Below, piece by piece: positions 51,870 to 61,507 of a DNA stretch of 64,000 nt. The translations under genes were made by a program, and so were the position numbers. Position 1 is the stretch's first letter. Every line of letters begins with the position of its first letter. This stretch comes from Synechococcus sp. PCC 7336 (GTDB taxonomy: Bacteria > Cyanobacteriota > Cyanobacteriia > Thermostichales > PCC-7336). The DNA lies in the NCBI RefSeq assembly GCF_000332275.1, contig NZ_CM001776.1, positions 2,314,789 through 2,378,788 on the forward strand, written 5' to 3'. A model generated the notes under the pieces. The model worked only from the letters and a program-made list of their open reading frames with translations, had not been told where the DNA came from and did not search any database.

Positions 51870-51901
51870 TTGACTCTCCACTTGAGGGGAGATACTACAT
51901 T
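51870..51901 (+). promoter_or_regulatory. MerR-type promoter/operator of the RND efflux operon
   Basis: -35 TTGACT, 20-bp spacer with CTCC-ACTTGAGG-GGAG, -10 TACATT. The adaptor gene starts 45 bp downstream. Confidence 0.8.
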
Positions 51902-51946
51902 ACGTCAAAGTTCATTCTCCCGCTCTGTCGCGAACTGCTCGAACTT

Positions 51947-53500
51947 ATGCCGAACAAACATATTCTGTCCGACATTGCCCCGCTCCTGCTCTTGTTATCC
52001 ACCGCTAGTCCCGCCTTTGCCCACGGCGGACATGGGGATGAATTTCAAACGGGCGGAGCGATTTCAGCCGCCGATGCAGTGCAGGTGGATGCCGATACGG
52101 CCGAGCGTCTGGGCATCGAGATAACAGCTGTAACGTTGCAGCAACTGACTTTCGGAGTTGAGGCCACCGGACAGTTAGAGCTCCTACCCAACGGCCAAGC
52201 AGAAGTCACCAGTCCCGTGGAAGGGACACTCACTCAAGTGTTGGTGGCTCCCGGCGAAACCGTGGAAGCGGGGCAGCCGATCGCCATTCTCTTCAGCCCA
52301 GAGTTAGCGGAACTGTACGTCAGCGCGCAGGAGCAAAGCATAGCAGCGGCAACCGAAATGCAGCTAGCGCAGGCAGAGTTGCAATTGGCGCAGCAAAATT
52401 ACGGGCAACAGCGACAGATTGCTGCGGCTGAGCGATCGCGGGCCGAGATCGATGTCAAAACGGCTCGGGAGCGGTACGAGAATGATAAAGCTCTGCTGTC
52501 TCGGGGAGTCATTGCTCGGCAATTGGTGGCAGAGTCAGAAATTCAATTGGCAGCGGCGGAGAGTGCGCTGACTCAAGCCAGCCATTCGCGATCGCTGCTC
52601 GAAGCCTCGGCAGAGTTGGAGCGCGCCCAAGCTAATCTGCAGGCCGCTCAATCCCGTTTGCAGTTGAGTGGAACCGTCTACGAAGCTCGCCTCGAGCAAT
52701 TGGGGGGCAACGTCACTCCAGATGGCATTCTCACCCTCGCGGCCCCCATTGCGGGAGAGGTGGTCGAGCTCGCCGTGACCTCTGGCGAAGCACTGTCAGA
52801 TGCCGGGCAGTTGCTGATGGCGATTGCGAACAGCGATCGCCTCTTTGCCACCGCCAATATCCAAGAGAAAGATTTAGCCCGCACCTTTATCAACCAGTCA
52901 GTTCGGGTGGAGGTGGCCAGTTTGCCGGGGCAGATTTTCCCAGGCCGGGTGGCCAGTGTGGGAGCGGTGGTGGATGGAGCGACTCGCGTCGTGCCGGTAC
53001 GAGCCGAAATTGATAATGCCGACGGCTCGCTCAAAGCCGGAATGTTTGCCGAACTAGAAATTTTGACCGAACAAACTCCCGCCCCCGTGATGGTGGTGCC
53101 CCAATCTGCAGTATTGGAGGTGGACGATCGGACGCTTGTGTTCATTGAGAATGGCAGTGTTTTCGAACCCCTGGATGTGACGGTGGGGCGGACGGCTGGC
53201 GATTGGGTGGAGATCGAGAGCGGACTCTTTGAGGGCGATCGCGTTGTCAGTCAGCGGGCCAGTCAGCTCTATGCCCAGTCCTTGCGGGGGAGCAGTTCTG
53301 GTGCGGACGACGGGCAGGTTGGAGCAACGGAAACTTCTGGCGCTTCCATGCCTTGGTGGGGGCTGGGCTTGGCTGGCGGGGCGATCGCAGCCAGCACCTT
53401 CTGGGCGGGAACGGCCTGGGCGGGGCGGCGCGAACGCGACAAAACCTCAGCCACAAGTGCTCAAACCGACAAGCCCCTTGAAGTCGCGAGAAAACTGTAA
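51947..53500 (+). CDS. CusB/CzcB-like RND periplasmic adaptor
   Basis: 517 aa. Signal peptide (IAPLLLLLSTASPAFA) followed by HGGHGDE, a short His motif that may bind metal. Lipoyl halves (GQAEVTSPVEGTLTQVLVAPGETVEAGQPIAIL and APIAGEVVELAVTSGEAL) flank a long coiled-coil hairpin (about 130-245), then beta-barrel and membrane-proximal domains. Unusually, the C-terminus adds a hydrophobic helix (WWGLGLAGGAIAASTFWAGTAWAG) and a charged tail, which could anchor it in the inner membrane. The RND pump gene starts 4 bp after its stop. Confidence 0.92.
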   Translation: MPNKHILSDIAPLLLLLSTASPAFAHGGHGDEFQTGGAISAADAVQVDADTAERLGIEITAVTLQQLTFGVEATGQLELLPNGQAEVTSPVEGTLTQVLVAPGETVEAGQPIAILFSPELAELYVSAQEQSIAAATEMQLAQAELQLAQQNYGQQRQIAAAERSRAEIDVKTARERYENDKALLSRGVIARQLVAESEIQLAAAESALTQASHSRSLLEASAELERAQANLQAAQSRLQLSGTVYEARLEQLGGNVTPDGILTLAAPIAGEVVELAVTSGEALSDAGQLLMAIANSDRLFATANIQEKDLARTFINQSVRVEVASLPGQIFPGRVASVGAVVDGATRVVPVRAEIDNADGSLKAGMFAELEILTEQTPAPVMVVPQSAVLEVDDRTLVFIENGSVFEPLDVTVGRTAGDWVEIESGLFEGDRVVSQRASQLYAQSLRGSSSGADDGQVGATETSGASMPWWGLGLAGGAIAASTFWAGTAWAGRRERDKTSATSAQTDKPLEVARKL

Positions 53501-53504
53501 AGTC

Positions 53505-56500
53505 ATGCTCAATGCCATTTTGCAATGGTCCATCGTGCAGCGTTGGCTGGTGGTGCTGGGGGCGATCGCCGCGACCGTTTTGGGGGTTTACAACCTCACC
53601 CAAATGCCCCTGGATGTCTTCCCCAACTTTGCGCCGCCACAGGTGGAAGTGCAAACCGAAGCCCCCGGATTGGCCCCCGAAGAGGTGGAGTCGTTAATTA
53701 CGCTACCGATTGAAAGTGCCGTTAACGGCACGCCGGGGGTGCAAACGGTGCGCTCCTCCTCCGCTGTGGGCATTTCGGTGGTGAAGGCCATTTTCCAGTG
53801 GGATACCGATGTGTTTCGGGCCAGACAACTGGTGGCGGAACGACTGCAGCAGGTGCGAGAGCAATTGCCAGAGGGGGCAGAATCGCCGCAGATTTCCCCC
53901 ATCTCCTCCCCCATCGGCACGGTGCTGATGTATGCACTCACTGCTGAAACTACGCCGCTGATGGACGTGCGTCGGTTGGTGGATCGGGATATTAGCAATC
54001 GCCTGCTGTCGGTGCCGGGGGTTTCTCAGGTGATTGCTTACGGCGGAGACGTGCGGCAGTATCAAGTGCTGGTGAACCCCGAGCGTTTGGCTGCCTTCGA
54101 CGTGTCGCTGCAGGAGGTGACGGAGGCTGCTGCTGCCGCCAATGTGAATGCGGCGGGCGGATTTCTGATTACCCCCGATGTGGAAACGATTGTGCGGGGG
54201 GTGGGCCGGATTGAATCGCTAGAGCAGTTGGGGCAATCGGTGGTGACCGCTCGGGACGGACGACCGGTGCTGCTGTCGGATGTCGCGGACGTGCGCATTG
54301 GGGCGGCTTTGAAGCGGGGAGACGGGAGCGCCAATGGCAAGCCTGCCATTGTGGTGGTGGTCAACAAGCAGCCCGCCTTCGATACTCCGACCGTGACCCG
54401 CGCGATCGATCGCGCCATGGCGGAGATTGCAGCCAGTTTGCCCGCCGATGTCGAGGTAACGGAAACATTTCGGCAGGAGAACTTTATCGCTGCGGCCATT
54501 CAGAATGTGCGCGGCTCGTTGCGGGATGGCATCATCATTGTTTCGATCGTCCTGCTCTTATTTCTGATGAACTGGCGGACTGCTGTCATTACCTTGTGTG
54601 CCATCCCTCTGTCGCTGCTGGTGGGGCTGATCGTCCTGAATGCCTTTGGTCTGGGCATTAACACCATGACGCTGGGGGGATTGGCGGTGGCGATCGGGTC
54701 GGTGGTGGATGACGCGATCGTGGATATGGAAAATGCCTATCGCGGCCTGCGCAACAATCAGCTAGAGGGCAACCCAGTCCCCCCCTTGCAGGTGGTCTAC
54801 GACACGTCAGTTGAGGTGCGCAGCAGCGTGATCTTTTCGACCGTCATTATTGCTGTCGTGTTTGCCCCCATCTTTAGCTTGACTGGGGTAGAAGGGCGCA
54901 TCTTCGCGCCGATGGGAATTGCCTATTTGGTCTCTATTTTCGCGTCCACGTTGGTGGCGATGACCTTATCTCCCGCACTCTGTGCCTTCCTCTTGACTCA
55001 TCGCCCCCTACCCAGCGACGAAACTTGGGTGACGGCACTGTCGCAGCGATGCTATCGTCCGATGCTGGATTTTGCCTTGCGCCGTTCGCGGATGGTGTTG
55101 CTGACGGCGGCCACTGCTCTGCTGCTGTCGTTACTGCTGTTCTCTGGATTGGGGCGGGTGTTTTTGCCCGAGTTTCAGGAACCTTCCCTCGTGAATGCCA
55201 TGCTGCTGTATCCGGGGTCGTCGCTGGAAAGTACCAATCAGGCGGGGTTGGCGATGCAGGCGGCTCTCAAAGACGATCCCCGCTTCAGCTCCTTGCAGTT
55301 ACGGGCGGGGCGCGCGGCGGGAGATGCAGATGCGGGCGGGGTGAATTTGGGGCATTTGGATGTGGAGTTGAGTGCCGAGGGGCTGAGGGATCGAGAGGGG
55401 GCGATCGCCGCCATTCGCGCAGAGTTCGCCCGCATCCCCGGCATCGCCCCCAATATCGGCGGATTTATCACCCACCGCATGGACGAGGTGCTCTCGGGGG
55501 TGAGAAGTGCGATCGCCATCAAGATTTTCGGTCCCGATTTGGACCAACTGCGCCGGATTGGGCGGGATGTGGAAACGGCCATCCAAGGCGTAGAGGGCTT
55601 GGTGGACCTGCAACTGGAACCGCAGGTACCGATTCGGCAGGTGCAAATTCAGTTCGACCGCGCGGCGGCGGCTCGCTACGGTCTGACGGTGGGCCAAATC
55701 GCCGAGGTGGTGGAAACGGCCTTGAACGGTCGGGTGGTGTCGCAGGTTCTGGACGAGCAGCAATTGGTGGATCTCGTGGTGTGGCTGCAGGAAGAGGCTC
55801 GCAGTAATTTAGAGACCATTCGCAATTTGTTGGTGGACACCCCCAGCGGCCAGAAAATTCCACTGGCGCAGGTGGCCCGCGTCGGATTTGGCACCGGTCC
55901 CAATACGATCGCTCGGGAGAATGTGTCTCGCTTGATTGTGGTGTCTGCCAATGTCGCCGGTCGAGATTTGGGCTCGGTGGTGGACGATATTCAAGCCCGC
56001 GTGCAGGAACGGGTGAATTTCGACTCGGGCTATTTCATCCAATACGGCGGCCAGTTCGAATCGGAGCAGCGGGCTCGCCACAACCTACTCGTCTTCGGTG
56101 GCTTGGCGATCGCCACCATTGCCGTACTGATGTACTTTGCCGTTCACTCCGTTGCGGGAATGCTGGCGATTTTAGTCAATCTGCCGCTGGCCTTGGTGGG
56201 AGGGGTGGTTTCCATTGCGCTGGGCGGCGGCGTGCTGTCGGTGGCCTCGATGGTGGGCTTCATTACTCTGTTTGGTGTGGCCACTCGCAATGGCTTGCTG
56301 CTGGTGGATAACTACAACAGCAAATTCGCTCGGGGGATACCGCTGCATCAGGCGATCGCCTCGGGATCGATGGAGCGGTTAGTGGCGATTTTAATGACAG
56401 CCCTGACTTCTGCCTTGGGGATGTTGCCGCTGGTGTTCGGTCGCGGTGCGGGGCAGGAGATTTTGCAGCCGCTGGCGGTGGTGGTGTTGGGAGGACTGTT

Positions 56501-56630
56501 CACTTCGACAGCTCTAACGCTGGTGGTGCTGCCCGCCCTGTATGCCCAATTCGGCAGATTCTTGATCTCCGAGCGCTCGACTGCTGCACCTAAACCCAAA
56601 ATTTTGGCAGAGTTTGAAGCCAGTCTCTGA
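53505..56630 (+). CDS. CusA/CzcA-family heavy-metal RND efflux pump
   Basis: 1041 aa, starting at ATG 53505; the longer open frame upstream is only the adaptor gene in another phase. Classic HME-RND layout: an N-terminal helix, periplasmic loop (PLDVFPNFAPPQVEVQTEAPG), helices 2-7 with the proton-relay acids in AIGSVVDDAIVDMENAYR, a second periplasmic loop (FLPEFQEPSLVNAMLLYPGSSL) and helices 8-12. It exports metal ions or periplasmic Cu(I)/Ag(I) with the CusB-like adaptor and the TolC protein encoded 0.9 kb downstream. Metal specificity cannot be read from the sequence by eye. Confidence 0.95.
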   Translation: MLNAILQWSIVQRWLVVLGAIAATVLGVYNLTQMPLDVFPNFAPPQVEVQTEAPGLAPEEVESLITLPIESAVNGTPGVQTVRSSSAVGISVVKAIFQWDTDVFRARQLVAERLQQVREQLPEGAESPQISPISSPIGTVLMYALTAETTPLMDVRRLVDRDISNRLLSVPGVSQVIAYGGDVRQYQVLVNPERLAAFDVSLQEVTEAAAAANVNAAGGFLITPDVETIVRGVGRIESLEQLGQSVVTARDGRPVLLSDVADVRIGAALKRGDGSANGKPAIVVVVNKQPAFDTPTVTRAIDRAMAEIAASLPADVEVTETFRQENFIAAAIQNVRGSLRDGIIIVSIVLLLFLMNWRTAVITLCAIPLSLLVGLIVLNAFGLGINTMTLGGLAVAIGSVVDDAIVDMENAYRGLRNNQLEGNPVPPLQVVYDTSVEVRSSVIFSTVIIAVVFAPIFSLTGVEGRIFAPMGIAYLVSIFASTLVAMTLSPALCAFLLTHRPLPSDETWVTALSQRCYRPMLDFALRRSRMVLLTAATALLLSLLLFSGLGRVFLPEFQEPSLVNAMLLYPGSSLESTNQAGLAMQAALKDDPRFSSLQLRAGRAAGDADAGGVNLGHLDVELSAEGLRDREGAIAAIRAEFARIPGIAPNIGGFITHRMDEVLSGVRSAIAIKIFGPDLDQLRRIGRDVETAIQGVEGLVDLQLEPQVPIRQVQIQFDRAAAARYGLTVGQIAEVVETALNGRVVSQVLDEQQLVDLVVWLQEEARSNLETIRNLLVDTPSGQKIPLAQVARVGFGTGPNTIARENVSRLIVVSANVAGRDLGSVVDDIQARVQERVNFDSGYFIQYGGQFESEQRARHNLLVFGGLAIATIAVLMYFAVHSVAGMLAILVNLPLALVGGVVSIALGGGVLSVASMVGFITLFGVATRNGLLLVDNYNSKFARGIPLHQAIASGSMERLVAILMTALTSALGMLPLVFGRGAGQEILQPLAVVVLGGLFTSTALTLVVLPALYAQFGRFLISERSTAAPKPKILAEFEASL

Positions 56631-56686
56631 GTTTCAGAGGCGATCGCAAAGTTTCCAAACCCTAGTTCACTTAGAGGATTACCCCC

Positions 56687-57166
56687 ATGACCGTCAAACC
56701 ATCCACTGCCATCCTGCTAGCTTGCGCGGGCATCGCAATGTCCGCCTTTGGAGCATTCGCAAGAGGAATGAGTTTCGAACAGCAGGCATCTCGCGCGGAG
56801 AGTTACGTCCCTGCCACAGGCTCGGGGTCGGCTTTACTGGCCCACGTCGACGCGCAATATGGCGGTCAAGCACTGGAATCGGGGGATTATTTCTTGGAAT
56901 TCGTGCCGGAGATCGAAGCAACGACTGTTCATCTCGATTTCTTCCTCGAAACCCGCGACACCCACGAAGCCATTCCCGATGCAGCCGTCAAGGTGCAAGT
57001 TCAACTGCCCGACGGCAGTCAGGCAGTGCTAGACATGACCTACGATGCCGAGGGCCAGCACTACACCACAGTTTTAGACAGCACAGTGGCTGGAGAGTAT
57101 CGGGTGGCGGTATTGAGTGATATTCAAGGCCAAAAAGTGAATGGTCGCTTCCGGTTTACGCGCTAG
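56687..57166 (+). CDS. Small periplasmic protein of the RND operon (FixH/YtkA-like)
   Basis: 159 aa with a signal peptide (STAILLACAGIAMSAFGAFA). The mature part is predicted beta-rich (YFLEFVPEIEATTVHLDFFL, DAAVKVQVQLPDGSQAVL, GEYRVAVLSDIQGQKVNGRF), like the immunoglobulin-like YtkA/FixH family. It lies 56 bp after the RND pump and before tolC, so it is likely part of the efflux operon, perhaps as a periplasmic metal carrier. Confidence 0.8.
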   Translation: MTVKPSTAILLACAGIAMSAFGAFARGMSFEQQASRAESYVPATGSGSALLAHVDAQYGGQALESGDYFLEFVPEIEATTVHLDFFLETRDTHEAIPDAAVKVQVQLPDGSQAVLDMTYDAEGQHYTTVLDSTVAGEYRVAVLSDIQGQKVNGRFRFTR

Positions 57167-57180
57167 GGCGAACCCTATGA

Positions 57181-57350
57181 ACGTCAGTTCGGCAGGTGTC
57201 TGGCCCCCATCCCCTAACCCCTTCCCCCAAACTTGGGGGAAGGGGAACAGAACGGTAGATTGCGGGTTTGAGGCTGTCGCTCCCCTCTCCCTGGGGAGAG
57301 GGGCTGGGGGTGAGGGCAATGCAGCGCCATCGAACTCAGGTATATAAAGG
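57181..57350. repeat. R1 repeat, copy D
   Basis: Starts ACGTCAGTTCGGCAGGTGTC, then GCCCCCATCCCCTAACCCC, a CCCCCAAAC/TTGGGGG hairpin, CCCCTCTCCCTGGGGAGAGG, and ends GCGCCATCGAACTCAGGTAT. It is the most complete copy and is useful as a reference for the family. Confidence 0.85.
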
Positions 57351-57430
57351 AATTTTGTTGAGGGATAAAGCTCTTGCATAACGCGATCTCAACCGCTCTG
57401 AATGACGATTTATCTAGCTGCCTTTGCCCC

Positions 57431-57459
57431 CTAGAGCCCCCACTCGTGGGGGGCTCTAG
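57431..57459. other. Perfect 11-bp hairpin upstream of tolC
   Basis: CTAGAGCCCCC pairs with GGGGGCTCTAG over a 7-nt loop. The preceding TTTGCCCCCTA resembles the R2 repeat core. It could be an R2 relict or attenuate tolC transcription; there is no T-run. Confidence 0.55.
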
Positions 57460-57523
57460 CCCAGTTGTTGTCGAACCCGATCGAGCTCGGAAGCCCCAAA
57501 GACAATCTCGCACCAGTCCTCCA

Positions 57524-58966
57524 ATGTTGAGTTTTGGGGGGGAGAGGGCAACACAGCTTCTGGTTGCAGCAACTGTCGGCAGCACTATCCTTTCCGGCTT
57601 GGCTCCGTCCGCGATCGCCCAGACGATCGCCCTGCACCTTCCCGACCCACCCGCCACGACCCGTCAAGCTCCACCTCTAGAAACCAGTCTCGATCGCCTG
57701 CTCTTACCCACCCAACCGGCGGACGTGCAACTGCAAGACCTACAGCCCATCACGTTAGATGAAGCGGTCGATTTAGCACTGCAAAACAACCGGGGTTTGC
57801 AAATTGCCCGACTGGTACTGCAGCGCAGCCAAGCGGGTTTGCGAGAAGCCCGGGCTGAAAATTTCCCCACCTTGGCAGTAGCAGGGGACGTTGAATACGA
57901 GCAAGATGCCCGCGAAACCCTCGACGATCGCCAAGATGGGGAAGACAACCCCGACAGCTTGTTTTTGGATGCCGCCATCGAACTCGAATACGACCTATTC
58001 AGCTTTGGTCGGCGGGGGGCAGAGCAGGCAGCAGCCCGAGCGCAAATCCGCTCGGACGAGTTGGAGATCCAGCAACTGGAGCAGCACATTCGGCTGGATG
58101 TGGCGATCGCCTACTATGCCGTGCAAGAGGCGCAAGAGCAGTTGCGGATTGCGCGGGCGGGGGTGAAAAATTTCCGTCGCAGTTTGAGCGATGCCCGCTG
58201 GCTGGAGCGGGCAGGTAGGGGATCGCAGTTTGACGTGGTGCGGGGGGAAGTGCAATTGGCCAACGCCCAGCAGGAGCTGATTCGGGCGGAAGGGACAGCA
58301 GAGATTGCGCGGCGGGAGTTCACGCAACTGTTGGGGCTGGGGGAGATGGCAAACGTCACAACTGCCGATCCGGTGGCTGTAGCGGGGGAGTGGGATCTGA
58401 GTTTGGAGGATAGCATTCTCTTGGCCTATCACAATCGGGCTGAATTCGAACAACTGCTAGCGGAAAGGCGGATTGGCCTGCAACAGCGACGGGCCGAGCT
58501 CGCAAGCACTTGGCCCCAGTTCAATTTATTTGCCAACTACCAATTGACAGACGATCTGGAAGACGACATTGGCGGCAACGACGGCTATGCAGCGGGGGTG
58601 AGAGTGCGGTGGAATTTTTTTGATGGGGGGGCGGCACGGGCAGCAGCAGCGCAGGCGGCGGCAGATGCGGCGATCGCCGAGGTTCGGTTTGCCGATACCC
58701 GCAGTCAAATTCGCTTGGAGGTAGAGCGGGCGTTTAGGGCATTAGAGTCCAATGCCAGCAATCGAGAGGTGGCTGACGCGGCACTGGAGGGAGCGCGACA
58801 GGGGTTGGCAAGTGCTCGTTTGAGGATGCAGGCGGGGGTGGGAACTCAGTTAGATGTATTGGTGGCCGAGGGCGACTTGACTCGGGCGGAGTCGAATCGG
58901 GTGAGTGCTTTGTTGAATTACAATCGGGCCTTAGCCGAGTTGCAACGAGCTGCTAGCGTTCTATAG
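57524..58966 (+). CDS. TolC-family outer-membrane efflux protein
   Basis: About 480 aa from ATG 57524, which gives a signal peptide (RATQLLVAATVGSTILSGLAPSAIAQ). Two homologous halves of the outer-membrane efflux protein family are visible: ITLDEAVDLALQNNRGLQIARLVLQRSQAGLREARAENFPTL and the later LSLEDSILLAYHNRAEFEQLL...RRAELASTWPQFNLFANYQL. Strands (GYAAGVRVRWNFFDGG) and long helices follow. It should be the outer-membrane channel of the CusBA-like pump encoded just upstream. Confidence 0.92.
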   Translation: MLSFGGERATQLLVAATVGSTILSGLAPSAIAQTIALHLPDPPATTRQAPPLETSLDRLLLPTQPADVQLQDLQPITLDEAVDLALQNNRGLQIARLVLQRSQAGLREARAENFPTLAVAGDVEYEQDARETLDDRQDGEDNPDSLFLDAAIELEYDLFSFGRRGAEQAAARAQIRSDELEIQQLEQHIRLDVAIAYYAVQEAQEQLRIARAGVKNFRRSLSDARWLERAGRGSQFDVVRGEVQLANAQQELIRAEGTAEIARREFTQLLGLGEMANVTTADPVAVAGEWDLSLEDSILLAYHNRAEFEQLLAERRIGLQQRRAELASTWPQFNLFANYQLTDDLEDDIGGNDGYAAGVRVRWNFFDGGAARAAAAQAAADAAIAEVRFADTRSQIRLEVERAFRALESNASNREVADAALEGARQGLASARLRMQAGVGTQLDVLVAEGDLTRAESNRVSALLNYNRALAELQRAASVL

Positions 58967-59104
58967 CAGCGGTTGGGTAGCCGTTCTGTCCCGTGAAATC
59001 ATTACAGTTCTCACTCTTCTCGCCTAAAGTTGCGCTTGGCGACACCGCATCAACTCGCACCACACAGCTGTCATGGCTTGAAATCCCGATCGCGATTGCT
59101 AACA

Positions 59105-60004
59105 TTAAGGAGCCAACCCAGCCGTCATCTCTGCCTGCTTCTCCAATAGCGGAAAACCCAGTTCCTCTCGCTGCTGCAAATATGCCCGTGCCACCCGCCG
59201 AGCCATGCCCCGCACGCGATCGATAAACCGATTCCGCTCCGTCACCGAAATCGACCCGCGCGCATCTAAGAGATTGAACGCATGCGAACACTTGAGCACA
59301 TATTCGTGGCTGGGCAAAATCAGATCCAGATCGAGTAACTTCAATGCCTCTGTTTCGTATAACTCGAACAGTTGAAACAGGATTTCGGGGGTGGATGCCT
59401 CAAAATTGTAACGACATTGCTCGATCTCCCCTTGCAGGTGAACGTCCCCATAGGTGAGCTTGTCATTCCAGCGAATCTTGGCGATCGCGTCTACGTTTTG
59501 CAAATACATCGCCAGCCGTTCTAAACCGTAGGTCATCTCAATCGAGACCGGCTTGCAATCGATGCCGCCACATTGCTGAAAATAGGTAAACTGAGTCACC
59601 TCCATGCCGTCCAGCCAGACTTCCCAGCCCAACCCCCAGGCCCCCACAGCGGCGTCTTCCCAGTTGTCTTCCACAAAGCGAATATCGTGCTCCTCGGGAT
59701 GGATGCCCAAAGCCCGCAGCGAGTCGAGATAGACCTCTTGAATGTCGTCGGGAGAGGGCTTGATCAGCACCTGATATTGGTAATAGTGCTGAAAGCGATT
59801 GGGATTTTCGCCATAGCGGCCGTCAGCCGGACGGCGACAGGGTTCCACATAAGCCACCGACCAAGGCTCGGGGCCAATCGCCCGCAAAAACGTGTGGGGA
59901 CTCTTCGTGCCCGCACCCTTTTCCGTGTCGAAGGGTTGCGCAATTAAACAGCCGCGATCGCCCCAGAACTGGTGTAGCGTCGCAATCGTTTCCTGAAAAT
60001 TCAC
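59105..60004 (-). CDS. glyQ: Glycyl-tRNA synthetase alpha subunit
   Basis: 299 aa; charges tRNA-Gly together with GlyS, which is not in the window. The sequence follows GlyQ throughout: [100 protein letters not shown]. The GTG at 60004 is preferred because AAGGAG is 6 nt upstream; a TTG two codons earlier would be too close. Confidence 0.96.
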   Translation of the reverse strand: MNFQETIATLHQFWGDRGCLIAQPFDTEKGAGTKSPHTFLRAIGPEPWSVAYVEPCRRPADGRYGENPNRFQHYYQYQVLIKPSPDDIQEVYLDSLRALGIHPEEHDIRFVEDNWEDAAVGAWGLGWEVWLDGMEVTQFTYFQQCGGIDCKPVSIEMTYGLERLAMYLQNVDAIAKIRWNDKLTYGDVHLQGEIEQCRYNFEASTPEILFQLFELYETEALKLLDLDLILPSHEYVLKCSHAFNLLDARGSISVTERNRFIDRVRGMARRVARAYLQQREELGFPLLEKQAEMTAGLAP

Positions 60005-60192
60005 CGTCAAACTCCTTCAGACAGCCTGCGCACCCTATCAAACCTAACGCACAAGGGGGACCGCTATACCGGCAGACTGTGGCGCTCTGCACTGGACCTC
60101 AAACACTCGACAATCTTAAGCTTCGTGCGCGATCGCTGTACGGAGCGAGATCGCCTGCTTAGGATTGAAGTAGAGGCGTATCGCTGGAGATA

Positions 60193-60693
60193 ATGATGAG
60201 CAAATATCTAGTGGTCGTAATGGATGGCACCAAAGCCCGTTTTTTGACCTTAAAGCCCGTAGATTTTCCAGAACACGAATCGGGGCCAGATTTAATCGAG
60301 CGGGACGGATTGACGGATGAGGCTAAGGGAATGCACGGCAGCGAGCTGTGGGCCAACGTCCAAACTGGTCGAAATCGCGGTTCGAACAGTCGCGGCCACA
60401 CCTATGACGATCGCCGCCAAAATCACATCGTGGAATTCGAGCGCCGGTTTGCCCACGCCATTGTGGATAAAATCGTCCAATTCGAGCAAGCTGAAGGGAT
60501 TCGACGGCTGATTGCGATCGCCGAACCTCAGATCTTGGGGATTGTGCGGGGGTTATTGCCAACTGCATTGACCAACCGTCTCCAAATCCACGACATCGCC
60601 AAAGACCTTTGCCATCTCAAACCCCACGAGATCCAGGAATATCTAGCCAAAAAATCCCTCTTACCCGCGCGCAATGCTGTCACGAGAGCGTGA
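60193..60693 (+). CDS. Host-attachment/baeRF-like protein
   Basis: 166 aa. The opening KYLVVVMDGTKARFLTL, the GNxR-like basic centre and the end FAHAIVDKIVQFEQAEGIRRLIAIAEPQILGIVRGLLP match the bacterial host-attachment protein family, related to the eRF1 middle domain. It is cytosolic. The name derives from a plant-associated bacterium and says little about function here. GGAG lies just before the tandem ATGs. Confidence 0.82.
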   Translation: MMSKYLVVVMDGTKARFLTLKPVDFPEHESGPDLIERDGLTDEAKGMHGSELWANVQTGRNRGSNSRGHTYDDRRQNHIVEFERRFAHAIVDKIVQFEQAEGIRRLIAIAEPQILGIVRGLLPTALTNRLQIHDIAKDLCHLKPHEIQEYLAKKSLLPARNAVTRA

Positions 60694-60899
60694 ACTCGAT
60701 CGCCAATTTCGCTGACTGGTCCGCACCCTCGTCCGCCGAGCGATCCTGAGAGATTGTTTCAAACCTTAAACGAATGTAAAAAGTCTCGATGGTTGGTGAA
60801 TTATTGAGCGATATCGCTACGAGTGAATGAATGCCGACAGTCGAAATAGCTACTATTGTAAGGACTATCAGAGCGCCTACGTAAAGAGGATGTAATCCC

Positions 60900-61115
60900 A
60901 TGTTGAAGGCTCCACAAACGATCTATGACAGGCTCAGATTGCTCGAGCAAATAGACGGTATCGACGTTGTGACCAGTGCTTCCTATCGAGAGCTGGCTTA
61001 CGAAGCCTTAACGAACCCGGAGGTCAATGTCAGTTTGCAGCAGGCGATCGCCGATCGACTCCATCAAGCCAACCTGCAGCTCGGCATGCAAACTGTTGAC
61101 GGCGATAGTTACTAG
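60900..61115 (+). CDS. Small unknown protein (71 aa)
   Basis: ATG with AAGAGGA 9 nt upstream. Mostly helical, acidic sequence (TIYDRLRLLEQIDGIDVVTS, ELAYEALTNPEVNVSLQQAIADRL). No family recognised. A terminator-like hairpin follows at 61181. Confidence 0.65.
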   Translation: MLKAPQTIYDRLRLLEQIDGIDVVTSASYRELAYEALTNPEVNVSLQQAIADRLHQANLQLGMQTVDGDSY

Positions 61116-61180
61116 ATAGGGTGGGGCGAGCGGGGCCGATATGCCTGCTGGAACTCTATAGTTAAGTCCCTTTGTATCCA

Positions 61181-61214
61181 TCGCGTTCGGTCTAAACTGA
61201 AAAGGCCGAACGCG
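61181..61214 (+). terminator. Hairpin, probable terminator of the 71-aa gene
   Basis: TCGCGTTCGG pairs perfectly with CCGAACGCGA (10 bp, 14-nt loop), followed by TTCTGTTG. The T-tract is weak. Confidence 0.5.
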
Positions 61215-61257
61215 ATTCTGTTGCTCTAGTCTCGATGGTTGCCGGTAAGCCGGGAAC

Positions 61258-61507
61258 AACCTGAGTTCGATGGCTCTGCATGCCCTCACCCCCGGCCCCT
61301 CTCCCAAGTTTGGGAGAGGGGAGAAACAGCCGAAAATCCTTACGGGGCCTTGTTCCCCTGCCCCCAAAGTTGGGGGTAGGGGTTAGGGGAAGGGGGCCAC
61401 AGGCATCTAGACAAATGGCCAATGTTTCGGAATATGAATTTCGCCAGCAGCATCAATTTTGGGGGAAGGGGCTAGGGGATGGGGGCCAGACACTTGGCGA
61501 ACTGACG
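61258..61507. repeat. R1 repeat, copy E (inverted, composite)
   Basis: Begins ACCTGAGTTCGATGGCTCTG, contains CCCCTCTCCCAAGTTTGGGAGAGGGG and a CCCCCAAAGTTGGGGG hairpin, and ends with a second partial unit GGGGGCCAGACACTTGGCGA then ACTGACGT, the mirror of the start of copy D. Confidence 0.8.

Noticed and set aside
55025-55807. 260-codon open frame within the RND pump gene
   Set aside because: Gly/Arg-rich shadow of the cusA-like coding sequence in another phase.
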